DNA of 64,000 nucleotides, from contig NC_056747.1 in NCBI RefSeq assembly GCF_019279795.1, positions 1,005,326,157 through 1,005,390,156 of the forward strand, written 5' to 3'. Both the position numbers and the translations under genes were made by a program. This stretch comes from Protopterus annectens. Its lineage: Eukaryota > Chordata > Ceratodontiformes > Protopteridae. This document shows positions 33,572 to 43,813 of the stretch, piece by piece; position 1 is the first letter of the stretch, and every line of letters begins with the position of its first letter. Under the pieces are notes generated by a model that was not told where the DNA came from, searched no databases, and saw only the letters and a program-made list of their open reading frames with translations.

Positions 33572-33772
33572 GGCAAGAAAAGACTGAGGAAATGACGTCG
33601 GTCATGCGCATTAGTACCCTGACGTACTGACGTCAGTCTAAGGCGCCATGACCGACGTCAGCCTTATACTCTGGTATTCGGGCCGACTGGGACGCGGACT
33701 ATACCCAATAGTCAGGACTGCAGCAAGGGAATCCTCGAACATCTACATTTATGGTAGGTACAAAACTGTACT
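33572..33772 (-). repeat. E6 right inverted terminal repeat
   Basis: Complement of 28295-28465, ending caaaactgtact. Inward-facing tgacgtca present. Confidence 0.95.
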
Positions 33773-34522
33773 GTTCCTGATTCACATAAAATTCTCTTTA
33801 AAAACCCTGCTGCTGACCCAGAAACTCTCTCTCAGGTTCCCAAAGGGGTCAAGGCTTCCCCTGCAAAAAACCCTACCCCCTCTGACAGCGATTTTAGGGC
33901 ACTGGAGAGATGGGGGGGGGGGGGGAATACACTTCTGCTACCTTGGCTATTAGGGCTTTAAATTGTCAATTTCATATGCTTAAATATCCGCAATATATTA
34001 TGTCACTGCTTAAATAGAAAATGTTGATAAATTCTGAATGTGCAGAAAACAAAGAAATGCGGGATTTATTGCATGCAGCTAAACAAGTTGGAAAGCATAC
34101 TTTGCAATGTTGTTTTGATTCCCTGGAGGCCTCCTGCAGGGCCGCTGTTACGGGTTCTGTCATCAGGAGGCATGCTTGGTTAAAGGAACAGAATCTGCCT
34201 GATCATGTTAAAGCAAAATGATTAGATGCTCCATTTTAGCATGATACCTTGTTTGGTGTTAAAGCAGAGGAGGTGTTGAAGAAAATGGAGGACAAAGCTA
34301 AATCTATGTAAACAGTCAAGGATTTCTTACAGGTACAGCCTCCAAGATTTAGCAGACACTGGCCTACAAAGAATTGGTCCTTTCCAATGTCAGACAGGCA
34401 GATACAGATGCCCTAGAGGCAGATTCCAGCCCCAAGGCACATATAGGTCTAAACAATGGGGTGCTTCTACCTCCAAAAGCGGAGAAGACCAAGCACAGCC
34501 ATACAGGAAACAGTCCCAATGA

Positions 34523-35900
34523 CTTCCCCCTGCCTGCGCCAAGCACTTATCTTCTGGCAGCACCTTTAGGGGCAAAACTAGCACTTTTTCATCAAAATTG
34601 GCACATAATAACCCAGGACAAATGGGTCTTGAACATAGTGTCACAAGGCTACAAGTTTGACTTTCATACCCTACCAAGGGCACACTTTTTGCCAGACCTG
34701 CCAAAAAATCAATAGGCAGAGGCACAAAAGCAAGTTTTATCCCTCATAGGTTCATACTAGGCTATCTGCCCTAGGGCATTTATAAGCCTAGCCAGAGTGT
34801 GTTTGGCTTTCGCCACCCATTTTAAATTAATTTTGCTATGCACTTTTTCGAGGTTAGTATACTGTGCCTCTGTCTAACAGTGACACAGAAGTGATACCCG
34901 GGGTAAACCTACGATCTCCCATCCACTCGTCAAGATTCCTCTTGAAGAGAGTCAATGAGGGACTCTGCCTAACCTGGACTGGGATTTTATGCGAGTGAAG
35001 GGAGCCTCTGGGTTATGAATCTGTCCCTCCAGCATGTCCTATTTATTTCAGTGCTGAGGTTCAAGTCTCTCGAGTACGTAGCTCGATGGGATTTGGATTT
35101 TCTGAGGTGTAGCATGTCCATTAATTCCGGGTTAGACATGGCTTTGACATGAGGGCCATTCAGCAAGTACCAGAGCAAGAGCAGGGACAAGGATTTTACT
35201 CAAGACTGTTCTTGGTGCCCAGAAAGGACAAAGCCTGGAGACCAATACTGGACCTATCTATTCTAAACATATCTGGATATTCCAAAATTCAAAATGTTGA
35301 CTCTGCAGCAGCTTCTGCCCATGCTGGGCAAGAAAGCTTGGCTTGTGACTTTAGACCTAAAAGAGGCATACCTGCATGTCCCAATCAGACATTCATGCAG
35401 AAGATAACTCAGATTCATAGCTGGCTCAATGCACTACCAATTCTCTGCACTGCCCTTTGGCTTATCTACTGCGCCCAGGGTCTTCACAAAATGCCTGGCT
35501 CCAGTAATTGCATTCTGCAGACAGAGGAATACAAATATATCCTTACTTGGACGACTGCCTTATTCAAGCAGAGAACATGGACATTCTGCTACAGCATCTG
35601 GCATTTGTAAAAAGATTACTAACATGCCTAGGGTACACAGTAAACGAAAAGAAATCAAAACTAGTACCCTCTCAAGAGATAATATTCCTGGGTGCAAGCT
35701 TAAATACAACTGCCCAGATGGCTTATCTCACGCCAGACAAACAAAGGCAACTGACTACTTATTTCAAACTGTTGGCAACAAAGGCCCAGTTATCTGCAAG
35801 AAAAATTCTGCAGGCGTTGGGCTTCATGGCATCCTGCATTCTGCTAATTCCATATGCAAGACTGCATATGAGTAAACTTCAATGGTATCTAAAAAGTGTT
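34523..35900 (+). pseudogene. E5 reverse transcriptase, interrupted by a CR1-like fragment
   Basis: A-A-P-L-G-A-K-L-A-L near 34558. The LINE fragment 34748-35145 lies just before R-A-I-Q-Q-V-P near 35150. Then F-Y-S-R-L-F-L-V-P-R-K near 35195, T-L-D-L-K-E-A-Y-L-H near 35350, L-P-F-G-L-S-T-A-P near 35450 and Y-L-D-D-C-L-I-Q-A near 35540. Frame changes near 35265, 35400 and 35540 break it. Confidence 0.82.
34748..35145 (-). mobile_element. CR1-like LINE, 5'-truncated 3' fragment
   Basis: Near-copy of the 3' end of the LINE at 48884-51669. Shared blocks include ctaggctatctg at the terminus, gatctcccatccactcgtc, and ggttatgaatctgtccctcc. Translated on the minus strand it shows the usual C-terminal W-R-D-R-F-I-T-Q-R-L. 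It lies between ccctcat and acatgagg of the DIRS RT, with microhomology rather than a clear target duplication. Confidence 0.88.
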
Positions 35901-35989
35901 TGGACTCAACATTGCCACAGCCTGGAAACCATAATTACCCCCCATTCCCTGCCTGCAACAGGAGTTTCAATGTATGCAAAGGCCTGTCA

Positions 35990-36735
35990 CCATAACAAGG
36001 GACTTTACCCACAACCAGGCAGACATTAACAGATGCATCAGATTATGCCTGGGGGGGCTCACATGGCAGGAAGCTGTATTCAGGGCACATGGTCCGCAAG
36101 ACAAATGCATCTACATATCAATCAAAAAGAGATGCTAGCTGTTCAGAATGTCCTGACAGCCTTCAAGGATCAACTTCATCCGGGACATCTACTGATAAAG
36201 ACGGACAATACCACAGTCATGTGGTACATAAACAAGCAGGGAGGCACTCATTCCTATCCCCTTTGCAGACTAGCCATGACTTTGTGGGACACAGCATTGA
36301 CTTATCAAGTACACCTGCAGGCACAATTCCTGCCAGGAAAGATGAATACTCTGGCAGACGAACTAAGCAGAAACCTCTTGGATCCCCACAATTTGAAATT
36401 GGATCCGCAAGTCTTCAGCATGATAATAAGGAAATGGGGATGCCTGGACATAGATGTATTTGCCTCCCCTCACAACTACCAACTACAGAGATTCTGCACA
36501 AGGACTTATCACAAGCAGGCATGGAAAGTGGATTCTCTATCTTTCAGCTGGAAAAACTTAACAGTATATGCCTTTCCTCCACTGCCCCTCCTCCCCAAGG
36601 TACTCCTAAAGGTCAGACAAGAGAAGCCAAAAATTATACTGATTGCCACAGACTGACCCCGCCAGCACTGGTACCCAATCCTAAAGAACCTGTCTCAATG
36701 CCCAGCCTGGACATTATCTCAGATTCCTCATTTAC
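35990..36735 (+). pseudogene. E5 RNase H and methyltransferase-like region
   Basis: L-T-D-A-S-D-Y-A-W-G-like start near 36030 (with a run of G), N-Q-K-E-M-L-A-V near 36120, K-T-D-N-T-T-V-M-W-Y near 36200. Then L-D-I-D-V-F-A-S-P near 36445, A-F-P-P-L-P-L-L-P-K-V near 36570 and I-L-I-A-T-D, a change from the usual A-P-D. One open frame covers 36033-36656. The frame differs from the YR frame, which is open through the same region. Confidence 0.8.
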
Positions 36736-36779
36736 TGTCCCAACAAAACAATCAGATCCTGCACAGCCAACTCAAGACC

Positions 36780-37871
36780 TTAAATCTGGTAGCATGGTGG
36801 ATAACGTAGTCATTCAAAACACCCCTGTTTCTAAAGCGGTGATGGATGTTATTTTGGAGGCCAGGAGGCCTAGTACCAGAAAATATTATGCTGAAAAATG
36901 GAGGAGATTCTGTGCTTGGAACCAGGCACAAGGGATTGACGTGATTGCACCAAATATTCCTCAGATTTCGCAATACTTAACTGAGGTGCTGGACAAGGGC
37001 CCATCCTTTTCATCAATTAAGGTTCATGCCTCTGCCATTTCAGCTCATTACAATACAGAGCCACCTATTTTCTCATCCTTTACTAAGGCAGTACCTCAGA
37101 GGAGCCAAAGACTTAAGGCCTCCAAGGAGATCGCCGATACTTGCATGGGACCTCAATTATGTTTTGGAAAAACTCACCCTGCCTCCTTTTGAGCCAGCCG
37201 CTACAGCTGATATAAAACTTTTTATATTGGAAAACAGCTCTGCTCCTAGCAATAACCTCTGCAAGACGAGTCTTAGAGCTACAGGCACTCATGGCTGTGG
37301 AACCTTTTATCATTTTCCATCCAGGTAGGGTTTCTCTGAGGACAAACCTGACATGTATGCCTAAAGTAGTGTCCAGTGTGGCCCTTAACCAAACTATTCA
37401 CTTGCCTACCTTTTACCCAAACCCACAGAATAAGGGTGAAAGACTTCTGCATTCTTTGGACATACACAGACAGCTGCGCTTCTGCTTGGACAGAACCAAA
37501 GCTTTCAGAAAGACTGAGCAATTACTAGTGGCATATGCTGCAGGATCACAAGGAAAGGCCATCTCAAAGCAGACAATTTCAAAGTGGATAGGCCACTGTA
37601 TTTGTTTCTGCTATTCACAACATGGCAAATCAGTGCCTAAGGCCATTAGGCCACATTCAACCAGAGCAGCAGCCACTTCAGCAGCCTTCCTCAGAGGAGT
37701 ACCAACCAAAGACATTTTAGAGGCTGCTACCTGGAGTTCAGTGCACACTTTTGCGAAGCACCATCACTTACCACTCTACTCTAAATCCAGGGCAGGCTCT
37801 ACTCTAAATCCAGGGCAGGCTTTGCCACGGCAGTTCTGCAGGGTCTCATAGCCACTCCTAATCCTATTTAG
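36780..37871 (+). pseudogene. E5 tyrosine recombinase with Tyr-to-His change
   Basis: N-terminal A-R-R-P-S-T-R-K near 36860. Catalytic boxes: S-A-R-R-V-L-E-L near 37260 (Ser to Leu beside the catalytic Arg), R-P-H-S-T-R-A-A near 37650. The nucleophile position reads A-K-H-H-H-L-P: codon 37762-37764 is cat, where other copies have tat or tac. A 23-bp tandem duplication at 37775-37820 then shifts the frame before the end. Frame changes also lie near 37075 and 37215. It cannot be an active recombinase. Confidence 0.88.
37775..37820. repeat. 23-bp tandem duplication in E5 YR
   Basis: The block tctactctaaatccaggg plus caggc occurs at 37775-37797 and 37798-37820 without mismatch. Confidence 0.95.
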
Positions 37872-37904
37872 CTCCAGTCACCCAACCTTAGCTTTGGGAT
37901 TCAA

Positions 37905-38002
37905 CCCAAGTGTAATGACTGCAACAGTGAAACACAATGAACATAGTACAGTTGTGTACCCACCATAAATGTAGATGTGCGAGTGTATTCACTGTTGCAG
38001 TT
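37905..38002 (+). repeat. E5 internal complementary region
   Basis: 37905-37944 against the left tip (37/40); 37945-38002 against the right tip (54/58). It has the gtacagttgtgtac variant, which its own right tip shares. Confidence 0.93.
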
Positions 38003-38175
38003 CAGGTTACCCACCCACCATCCCCCTTATCTTTGCTGGAACTTATCTGTACTTCTCTATTCTATATAATCTATGTGGTGTATTTGCTTGTAGATGAAGG
38101 AATAAGTTACTTTGGTGCATGCATGCTTTATTTGCATATTTTTAGCCTACCCTTTTGGGGGCACCTGATATCTGG

Positions 38176-38388
38176 GGCAAGAAAAACTGAAGAAAATGGC
38201 GTTGGCTGCATCTTTTATACCCTTGGCACACTGACGTCAGGGAGGAGGCGACAGCAACCAATGCCGGACCTAGACTTTGGAATTCAGGCCGACTGCGGGT
38301 AGCCTGCCAGCAGGATAACCCAATTGTAATGACTGCAACAGTGAATACACTCTAACATCTACATTTATGGTAGGTACACAACTGTACT
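38176..38388 (-). repeat. E5 right inverted terminal repeat
   Basis: Complement of 26964-27146 with an inward-facing TATA segment and a retained tgacgtca near 38231. Ends cacaactgtact. Confidence 0.9.
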
Positions 38389-40245
38389 TTTGTCAGACTT
38401 GGCGGCAATTGCTATTGCTCCTGTTAGAGTTAGGGAGCCGGCCTTTAAATGGCGTTTATACTGAATCACTAGCTAAGGTCCGGCATTATGTGTGGGCATA
38501 TATAACATGTTAATCAATTAATTTGTGAAACAGAAAATAGTCTGATACTCATTGTATCTGAGACGCATGTGCTTTAGCACACTCTCCTTGTATGGAATGA
38601 GCTCTGTAACGAGCGCTTCAAAGGTTTGGCTAAGTTAACAAGGTAGTATAGTTAGAAGGCACCGAAACAGCTGTAGTATTGGGGAGCTTAGGCCTGATAA
38701 ACACAACATCTCATGAGCTGACACTCAGCAGTGGCCGATTCCAACCTTGTACGGAGAGCAGGAATGCCCTGAGCTGCTATTTAGCAAAGATAATATGATC
38801 GGAGTAGGTGCCAAAACCACATACGGTTGAAATGGCTGGGCAGTTAACCAACCAAGGCACAACCGCTCATAGAGCGGACACAGTTAAAGCAGCAAAAACA
38901 AATTAAAGCAAGGCTCAACGACTCGTAGAGCTGGCGCAAACAGTGTAAATGGCCGAGCAGTTCACAAAGCACAGCACTTCCAATTACAATTGCACGTTGA
39001 GCGCACACAACCCCTTTAAACAGCAGAGCAATAATTATAGAATAGCGTGGCTGTAACCCAGGCAAGACATGCTATGACATGACCAATTTAAGTACAGTAA
39101 GGTACGACAGCTCGTAGAACAGACACAAATAGTTTAACCAGCAGAACAGATTAAAGCAAAGGCTCAAACCGCTCAAAGAGCGGACACAATGCTTAAATTG
39201 CCGGGCAGTTCACTCAGCACAACTACAACAGAGTAATAATCACTTGTTGAGTGCACACAACCAGTTAAGCAGCAGAGCAGGTTTTGTATACAGCAAAACA
39301 GTTACCCAGGCAAGACACACTATTGATTGTCCATAGTATGTACAGCTACGCAAAAAATTAATATAATACAGATGGAAAAGGCTAGCGTAAGTACATAAGT
39401 AGTATTTTGACAAGTAAAGACACCAAATAACACTTACCCACGAGCAGGGCCAGCAGCCTAAGGCAGAACAGGACTGAAGGGGGCAAAGCCTAGTCAAAGA
39501 TGACGACACAAATGCTGGCGTCCCTATATAGATTTAGTGGAAGGTGAGGCAGGTAGGAGAATGAGGGAGGAGTAAAGCAGGAAGTGAGGAAGGGAGATTG
39601 ATGTAGGTGGATAGAAAGGAAGTAGAGGAGTGGTCTGCAAGTAGGCAGGGGGAGGGGGTATGGACAACGGAGAAACCAATCCCGAAGTGGACCCAAGGAG
39701 AAAGGAAGAAGGCAAGACTGTGACGAAACCATCAGTGGTTAAGTAAGTGAGATAAGGAAAGTAAGGAGGATTTAGCACTTGTTTAGTGTAACTGTTAGTA
39801 AGGTAAGAACAGAGAGAGTCACAGAGATAGGAGGCTAGGGGCAAGGAATTAATGGGTCCTTTGGAGAGGATTCAATGTATAGTAACTTAGGGGATAAAGT
39901 GAATACTTAAGCAATAGGTATGTGCTGCCACCTAGTGGAGAAGCAGTAGATGACAAGAGCACATAGAGCAGAGTAGGGAAAGGTAAGAAGTAATGTAAGG
40001 GCCTAATAGGGGGGTAAAAAGAAGTCCGCAGAAGGCTGCTAGCAATGGAGCACAGGGCTAAATACAACATAGACTGGTTACAATGACTTGCCCTTAGGAT
40101 ACATACACTTTAGGCCGATGTCATAGGACAAGCCAAGGAAGTTGAGAGAACAGTGGAGGATCCCTGCATAGAGGTTCTTTTTTCTGTCTGGAAGCCAGGA
40201 ATATCAGGAATGGTGGGAGGCTTAGGTTAGGTTATGCACTGAAAC
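38389..40245 (-). repeat. L2-like LINE 5' region, distal part, with tandem repeats
   Basis: It resumes directly after E5 (gacag^tttgtc). 39690-40238 repeats 25840-26395. Within 38845-39340 is a diverged tandem repeat: g-c-t-c-n-n-a-g-a-g-c followed by ggacaca-like bases recurs near 38867, 38920, 39110 and 39168, and cacccaggcaagaca-like segments recur about 248 bases apart. It may be a promoter-type monomer array. No ORF convinces me. Confidence 0.6.
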
Positions 40246-40616
40246 ATTTCTATTGGATTTGATGGTTCCTCCCTTGCTTCACATAAACTATGCAAAGCCT
40301 TCTTGAGAGGAACGCTCTTCCCCCAAGCCACCACGAAATGATCCTTCACCACCTTGGGGCTTAAATTTAATATTGTAGAAAATTTATACAGCCCCCTCCC
40401 CCATTTGAACCAGCGGCTACATGTTTGCTTAAATTTCTCTTGGAAAACCATATTTTTGGTAGCCACCACGTCTGCAAGGAGGATTTTGGAATTCAACCCT
40501 CATCATCCTGACTGCCATATCTAATATTTCACAAAGACGGTCACCTTGCATACCAGTCCTTCTTTCTTACCAAAGATAGCTTCAGAGACTTCTATCAACA
40601 AATCCAAATCTGCCAG

Positions 40617-41130
40617 ATGATCTTCGTGTTTCACTGTTGCAGTCATCACATTTGGATTATCTGCTTGCAGTAGCTCTGTCGGCCTGATTATCAAAGTCTT
40701 GGGTCCTGCTTCGGTTGTGGTCTCATCTTCCGTAGTCAGGGGTATAAAGCATGCAGCCGATGCCATAGCTCTCAACCTTCGATCTCTAAAATGAGGAACA
40801 CTAGCCCTCATAATGTGGAACAAATGGGGAAAATGTGGAACACATACTAATGGCTTACTAACAACTTCAACTAGTAAGGTCATAGGATGGTTAAAATATG
40901 CTGGTTTTACTTATAAAGAAGATATTTTAATGAATTAATATGATTAATTTCTATTTACAATGGATTTCACTAAAAAAATCCTAACACTGAATGTGTGACA
41001 GAGTCTTTCAATGTGGAACATTTGAGGAACTTGGAAGAACATGAACTTTTTAAGACCCCAAATGAGGTACATTCCTCGTAATGAGGAACACTTGAGAGGT
41101 ATGGCCGATGCCATTACCCCAGTCTTTCTT
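40617..41130 (+). promoter_or_regulatory. E7 left ITR with TATA box, disrupted by a MITE
   Basis: tataaa at 40743-40748, followed 8 bases later by the left target duplication of the MITE. After the MITE the ITR resumes at gccgatgccattacc. Complement of 43814-44008. Confidence 0.78.
40764..41103. mobile_element. hAT-like MITE, 340 bp
   Basis: Terminal inverted repeats catagctctcaa (left) and ttgagaggtatg (right) differ at one position, and the 8-bp target duplication gccgatgc occurs at 40756-40763 and 41104-41111. CA...TG ends and an 8-bp duplication fit the hAT group. The interior has repeated aatgtggaaca and atgaggaacac motifs and no transposase. Confidence 0.85.
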
Positions 41131-41276
41131 TCACACAGTGAAAGATTGCTTGAAGCAGAAGCAGTTCGCAAGTGCCAGTCAACCGACCTCTGAAATTTTC
41201 CTTTTTGAGTTTCAGAACCAAAGTCTTCAACATAAAGCCAAGTACCCCGCTGGGGAAACTTTCTTGCTCTAAACAG

Positions 41277-42824
41277 ATATCAGTAAAAGTCAATAATTGT
41301 ATTGCTTGTGGAAAGCAAATACCTCGCAAAGATTTTCATTCGTACTGTATTCCTTTCCGAGGCCGTAACCACAACGTACCTCACTGTCGGTTTTGTGCCT
41401 TATTTAAGCAACAAAGTATTCGTTGTCGGTATATTTACGCTTCTAAATATTTTGGTACTCTGTTCAATTATCCAGATATGTCTTCAGTACGCCATCAGAC
41501 TATCGACATTCTGAAAAAATGCAAAGATAAAGACAGAGATAGTCCACCTAGGTCCAAAGCTGCCGACGGTGCTTCTCCTAAGCCAGTCGCCAGTTCGCTG
41601 GTACTCAGTGAGGCGCTTTCGCAGCCCCGGATTCCCGCTACTTTAGATTCGCAGGCCTCTACTGAGACCTATTTGGAGTCCAGTATGCTGCGAGATGCTT
41701 TAACTGTGGAACCTGTGGGTGTCTCTAAGAGACCTAGGACTGAATTTGCTTATGATACTTCTGACCAGGATTCTGAAATTTCTGTTTCCTCTGATGGCCA
41801 GGATTTACCCTTGTCTACCTATGAGGATTCTGATGCATAGGACTCTATTCCCTCTGCTTCCCCCCCAGAGGATTTCTCTTTTGGGGAACCCCTGCATACT
41901 CTTAGGGAGCACTTTTGCTGGGAAAGCCAGGATTACTCTGATTCTGAAAAGAAGCTTAGGGATCTCTTACTCCTGCCCCAGCACAGGCCTTTAGTTATCC
42001 CTCCTGTGCTAGACATTGTTGATGATGACTTTTCTGAATATAGCTTGGCCCTTGACTTTATACCTCCTGCTCCCAGAAAACCTGATAGATATTATAGGGT
42101 TCGTGACTCTCAAGTTAATTTTTACAAATCCTACTGCGGATCGTGAGACCTTTTCACAGGGACCCAAGGGCATCAAGGCTACTACTGCCAAAAATCCTAC
42201 CCCCTCTGATAGAGACTCCAGGGCGCTGGATAGATGGGGTAAGAAAGTATACACTTCTGCAACTTTGGCTATTAGGGCCTTAAACTGCCAGCTTCACATG
42301 TTTAAGTATCAACAGCATATCATTGGATTGCTTAAACAGAAAATGATGTTGATTCCTGATTGTGCAGAAAATAAGGACTTGAAGGATTTAATTGAACAGG
42401 TTGCAATGTGGTTTTGATTCACTAGAGGCATATTGCAGGGCTGCTGTCACTGGGTCTGCGCTCCTAAAGCCAAGCATGCCTTCTAAGTAATCTTTGCCAG
42501 ATCATGTTAACGCCTAATTGCTGGATGCTCCCTTAAATCAGGACCGCCTGTTTTGCAACAAAGCAGAAGTTGTTCTTAAAAAGATGTAGGAAAAAGCTAA
42601 ATCTATGCAAACTGTTAACGATTTCCTACAAGTACAACCTCCAAATTTTAGTAGGCATTGGCCCGCTAAGAATTTATCCTTTCCTGCCTCCTCAGTCCAA
42701 ACCCAGAACCAGCAGAACACCCAGGCTTTGATCCCAAGGTACACACAGGACTAAACAGTGGGGGGCTCCCACTTCCAAATCGGGGAGTAGTAAGACTCCC
42801 CCCTATGGTAAACTGTCTCAATGA
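41277..42824 (+). pseudogene. E7 gag
   Basis: The usual ATG is ATA at 41277, followed by a good match: V-N-N-C-I-A-C-G-K-Q-I-P-R-K-D-F-H, CX2F instead of the middle CX2C (F-R-G), then H and CX2C. A frame is open to 41840 where a TAG interrupts. Later blocks: R-E-H-F-C-W-E-S-Q-D near 41910, L-D-R-W-G-K-K-V-Y-T-S near 42228. The region 42390-42800 is much decayed. Stop 42822-42824. Confidence 0.78.
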
Positions 42825-43695
42825 CTTAACTTTAAAACTTCCAAGCACTTCTCAACTGACTACTCCTTTAGGGGGAAAGATTGCTTTGCAGGCAAAAAAA
42901 CTGGGACCTCATTACCCAGGACAAATGGGTGTTGAATATAGTTTCCCAAGGGTACAAATTTCACTTCCACACGTTACCAACCCCAAACGGTTGACCAGAT
43001 CTACCCCCAAATCAGTGGGCAGAGGCTCAAAACCAAGTACTCTCTCTCAAGCATAAAGGTTATTTAAAGTGTACCAGAAAAGGAAAAGGAACAAGATTTC
43101 TACTCCAGACTTTTCCTGGTACCCAGAAAAGACCACTCATGGCGTCCTATCTTGGACCTTTCCATATTAAACACCTTTTTGGTGATTCCTGGTACCCAGA
43201 AAAGACCACTCATGGCGTCCTATCTTGGACCTTTCCATATTAAACACCTTTTTGGTGATTCCAAACTTCAAGATGCTAACTCTATACCAGTTACTTCCTA
43301 TGCTAGGCAAAGATGCCTGGTTGGCAACACTGGATTTAAAGGAAGCCTATCTGCACATCCCAATCAGGGAATCTTGCAGAAGATACCTAGGCTACATGCA
43401 CTACCTTTTCTCTGCACTGCCCTTTGGCTTATCTACTGTGCCCAGGGTATTCACAAAGTGCCTAGCTCCAGTCATTGCATTTTGCAGGCAAAGAAATATT
43501 CAAATATACCCATACCTGTTTGATTGTCTAATTCAGGCAGAAAACCAGGATATACTTTTAAATCCTCTGGCATTTGTACAAAAGGTGCTAATTTGTCTAG
43601 GGTACACCATAAACAAATAGAAATCACATCTGGTACCCTGTCAACAAATTATATTCCTGGGAGCAAGCTTGAATACAACTTCTCAGATGGCTTTC

Positions 43696-43698
<3 letters not shown>
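42825..43698 (+). pseudogene. E7 reverse transcriptase, truncated
   Basis: T-P-L-G-G-K-I-A-L near 42860, F-Y-S-R-L-F-L-V-P-R-K near 43100, then a 73-bp tandem duplication. Motif A reads T-L-D-L-K-E-A-Y-L-H near 43330. Motif C reads Y-L-F-D-C-L-I-Q near 43512: the first Asp of the YxDD box is Phe (ttt). The RT stops at the (AT)n tract at 43699. Confidence 0.83.
43113..43258. repeat. 73-bp tandem duplication in E7 RT
   Basis: 43113-43185 and 43186-43258 are identical by eye (starting ttcctggtacccagaa). 73 is not a multiple of three, so the duplication shifts the frame. Confidence 0.95.
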
Positions 43699-43760
<62 letters not shown>

Positions 43761-43779
43761 AAATTTTTTTTTTTTTTAA
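43699..43779. repeat. (AT)n microsatellite followed by poly-T
   Basis: About 58 bases of alternating AT, then a run of T at 43766-43779. It lies exactly at the junction where the internal part of E7 is missing. Length may be unreliable in an assembly. Confidence 0.95.
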
Positions 43780-43813
43780 ATTGCTTCCCATTAGGGAGCA
43801 CCCGACATCTGGG

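Larger units (their letters stand above)
28295..33772 (+). mobile_element. E6: DIRS element of family F2, innermost and best preserved
   Basis: 5,478 bp, starting atgttcttcgtcttcc and ending caaaactgtact, inserted in the gag of E5 at actacagg^gttcctg with no target duplication; the closed site aligns in length with the E9 gag. ICR matches its tips at all 97 positions compared. The YR is intact in its catalytic half and beyond; gag and pol carry single-base indels, three of them shared with E4. It is the youngest complete element by nesting. Confidence 0.95.
27285..34522 (+). pseudogene. E5 gag, split by E6
   Basis: ATG at 27285, but a 3- to 4-base loss soon after (aaaagtttaattg) disturbs the Cys/His module. 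The remainder shows C-G-K-Q-I-L-H-K, then P-K-K-Q-I-L-K-M-A-E-D near 27872 and the acidic core and R-E-H-F-H-W-E near 28120. E6 interrupts at 28294/33773 (actacagg^gttcctg). The second piece has E-M-R-D-L-L-H-A-A near 34050 and C-terminal blocks with stops (TAG near 34015, TGA near 34218, TAG near 34237, TAA near 34308). Stop at 34520-34522. Confidence 0.8.
26964..38388 (+). mobile_element. E5: DIRS element of family F1, split by E6 and a CR1-like fragment
   Basis: Starts atgttcatcgtgtttc, ends cacaactgtact. Pieces 26964-28294 and 33773-38388, the latter holding the minus-strand LINE fragment 34748-35145. Inserted in the L2-like LINE 5' region at gacag^tttgtc. ICR matches tips at 37/40 and 54/58, so it is older than E3, E4 and E6. 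Net length is about 5.5 kb, with complete order of parts but many breaks, including a changed catalytic tyrosine. Confidence 0.92.
17342..40245 (-). mobile_element. L2/CR1-group LINE on the minus strand, inserted in E1 YR and split by E4, a 491-bp element and E5
   Basis: The 3' end (minus strand) is at 17342 with an (AAAAT)-type tail, and the 5' end is near 40245. Possible target duplication atttcta at 17335-17341 and 40246-40252. Pieces: 17342-18760, 22850-22938, 23430-26963 and 38389-40245, about 6.9 kb in total. It encodes an apurinic-type endonuclease, then RT. Closing the E4 gap restores a continuous RT reading (W-H-N-T-L-S-T-H-L-P), and closing the 491-bp gap restores L-K-S-L-S-L-D-P-L-S-I-K-W-F. 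It has a long 5' region with an internally duplicated segment. Clade assignment (L2 versus related Jockey-superfamily clades) is by motif only. Confidence 0.8.

Noticed and set aside
33901-33930. Run of G (tggggggggggggg) as a functional quadruplex
   Set aside because: Single homopolymer run at the position of the usual tggggaaagaaag in gag; more likely slippage or sequencing error.
39490-39844. Pro/Leu-rich minus-strand frames as LINE ORF1
   Set aside because: Purine/pyrimidine-biased 5' region; no coiled coil, RRM or zinc knuckle is visible.
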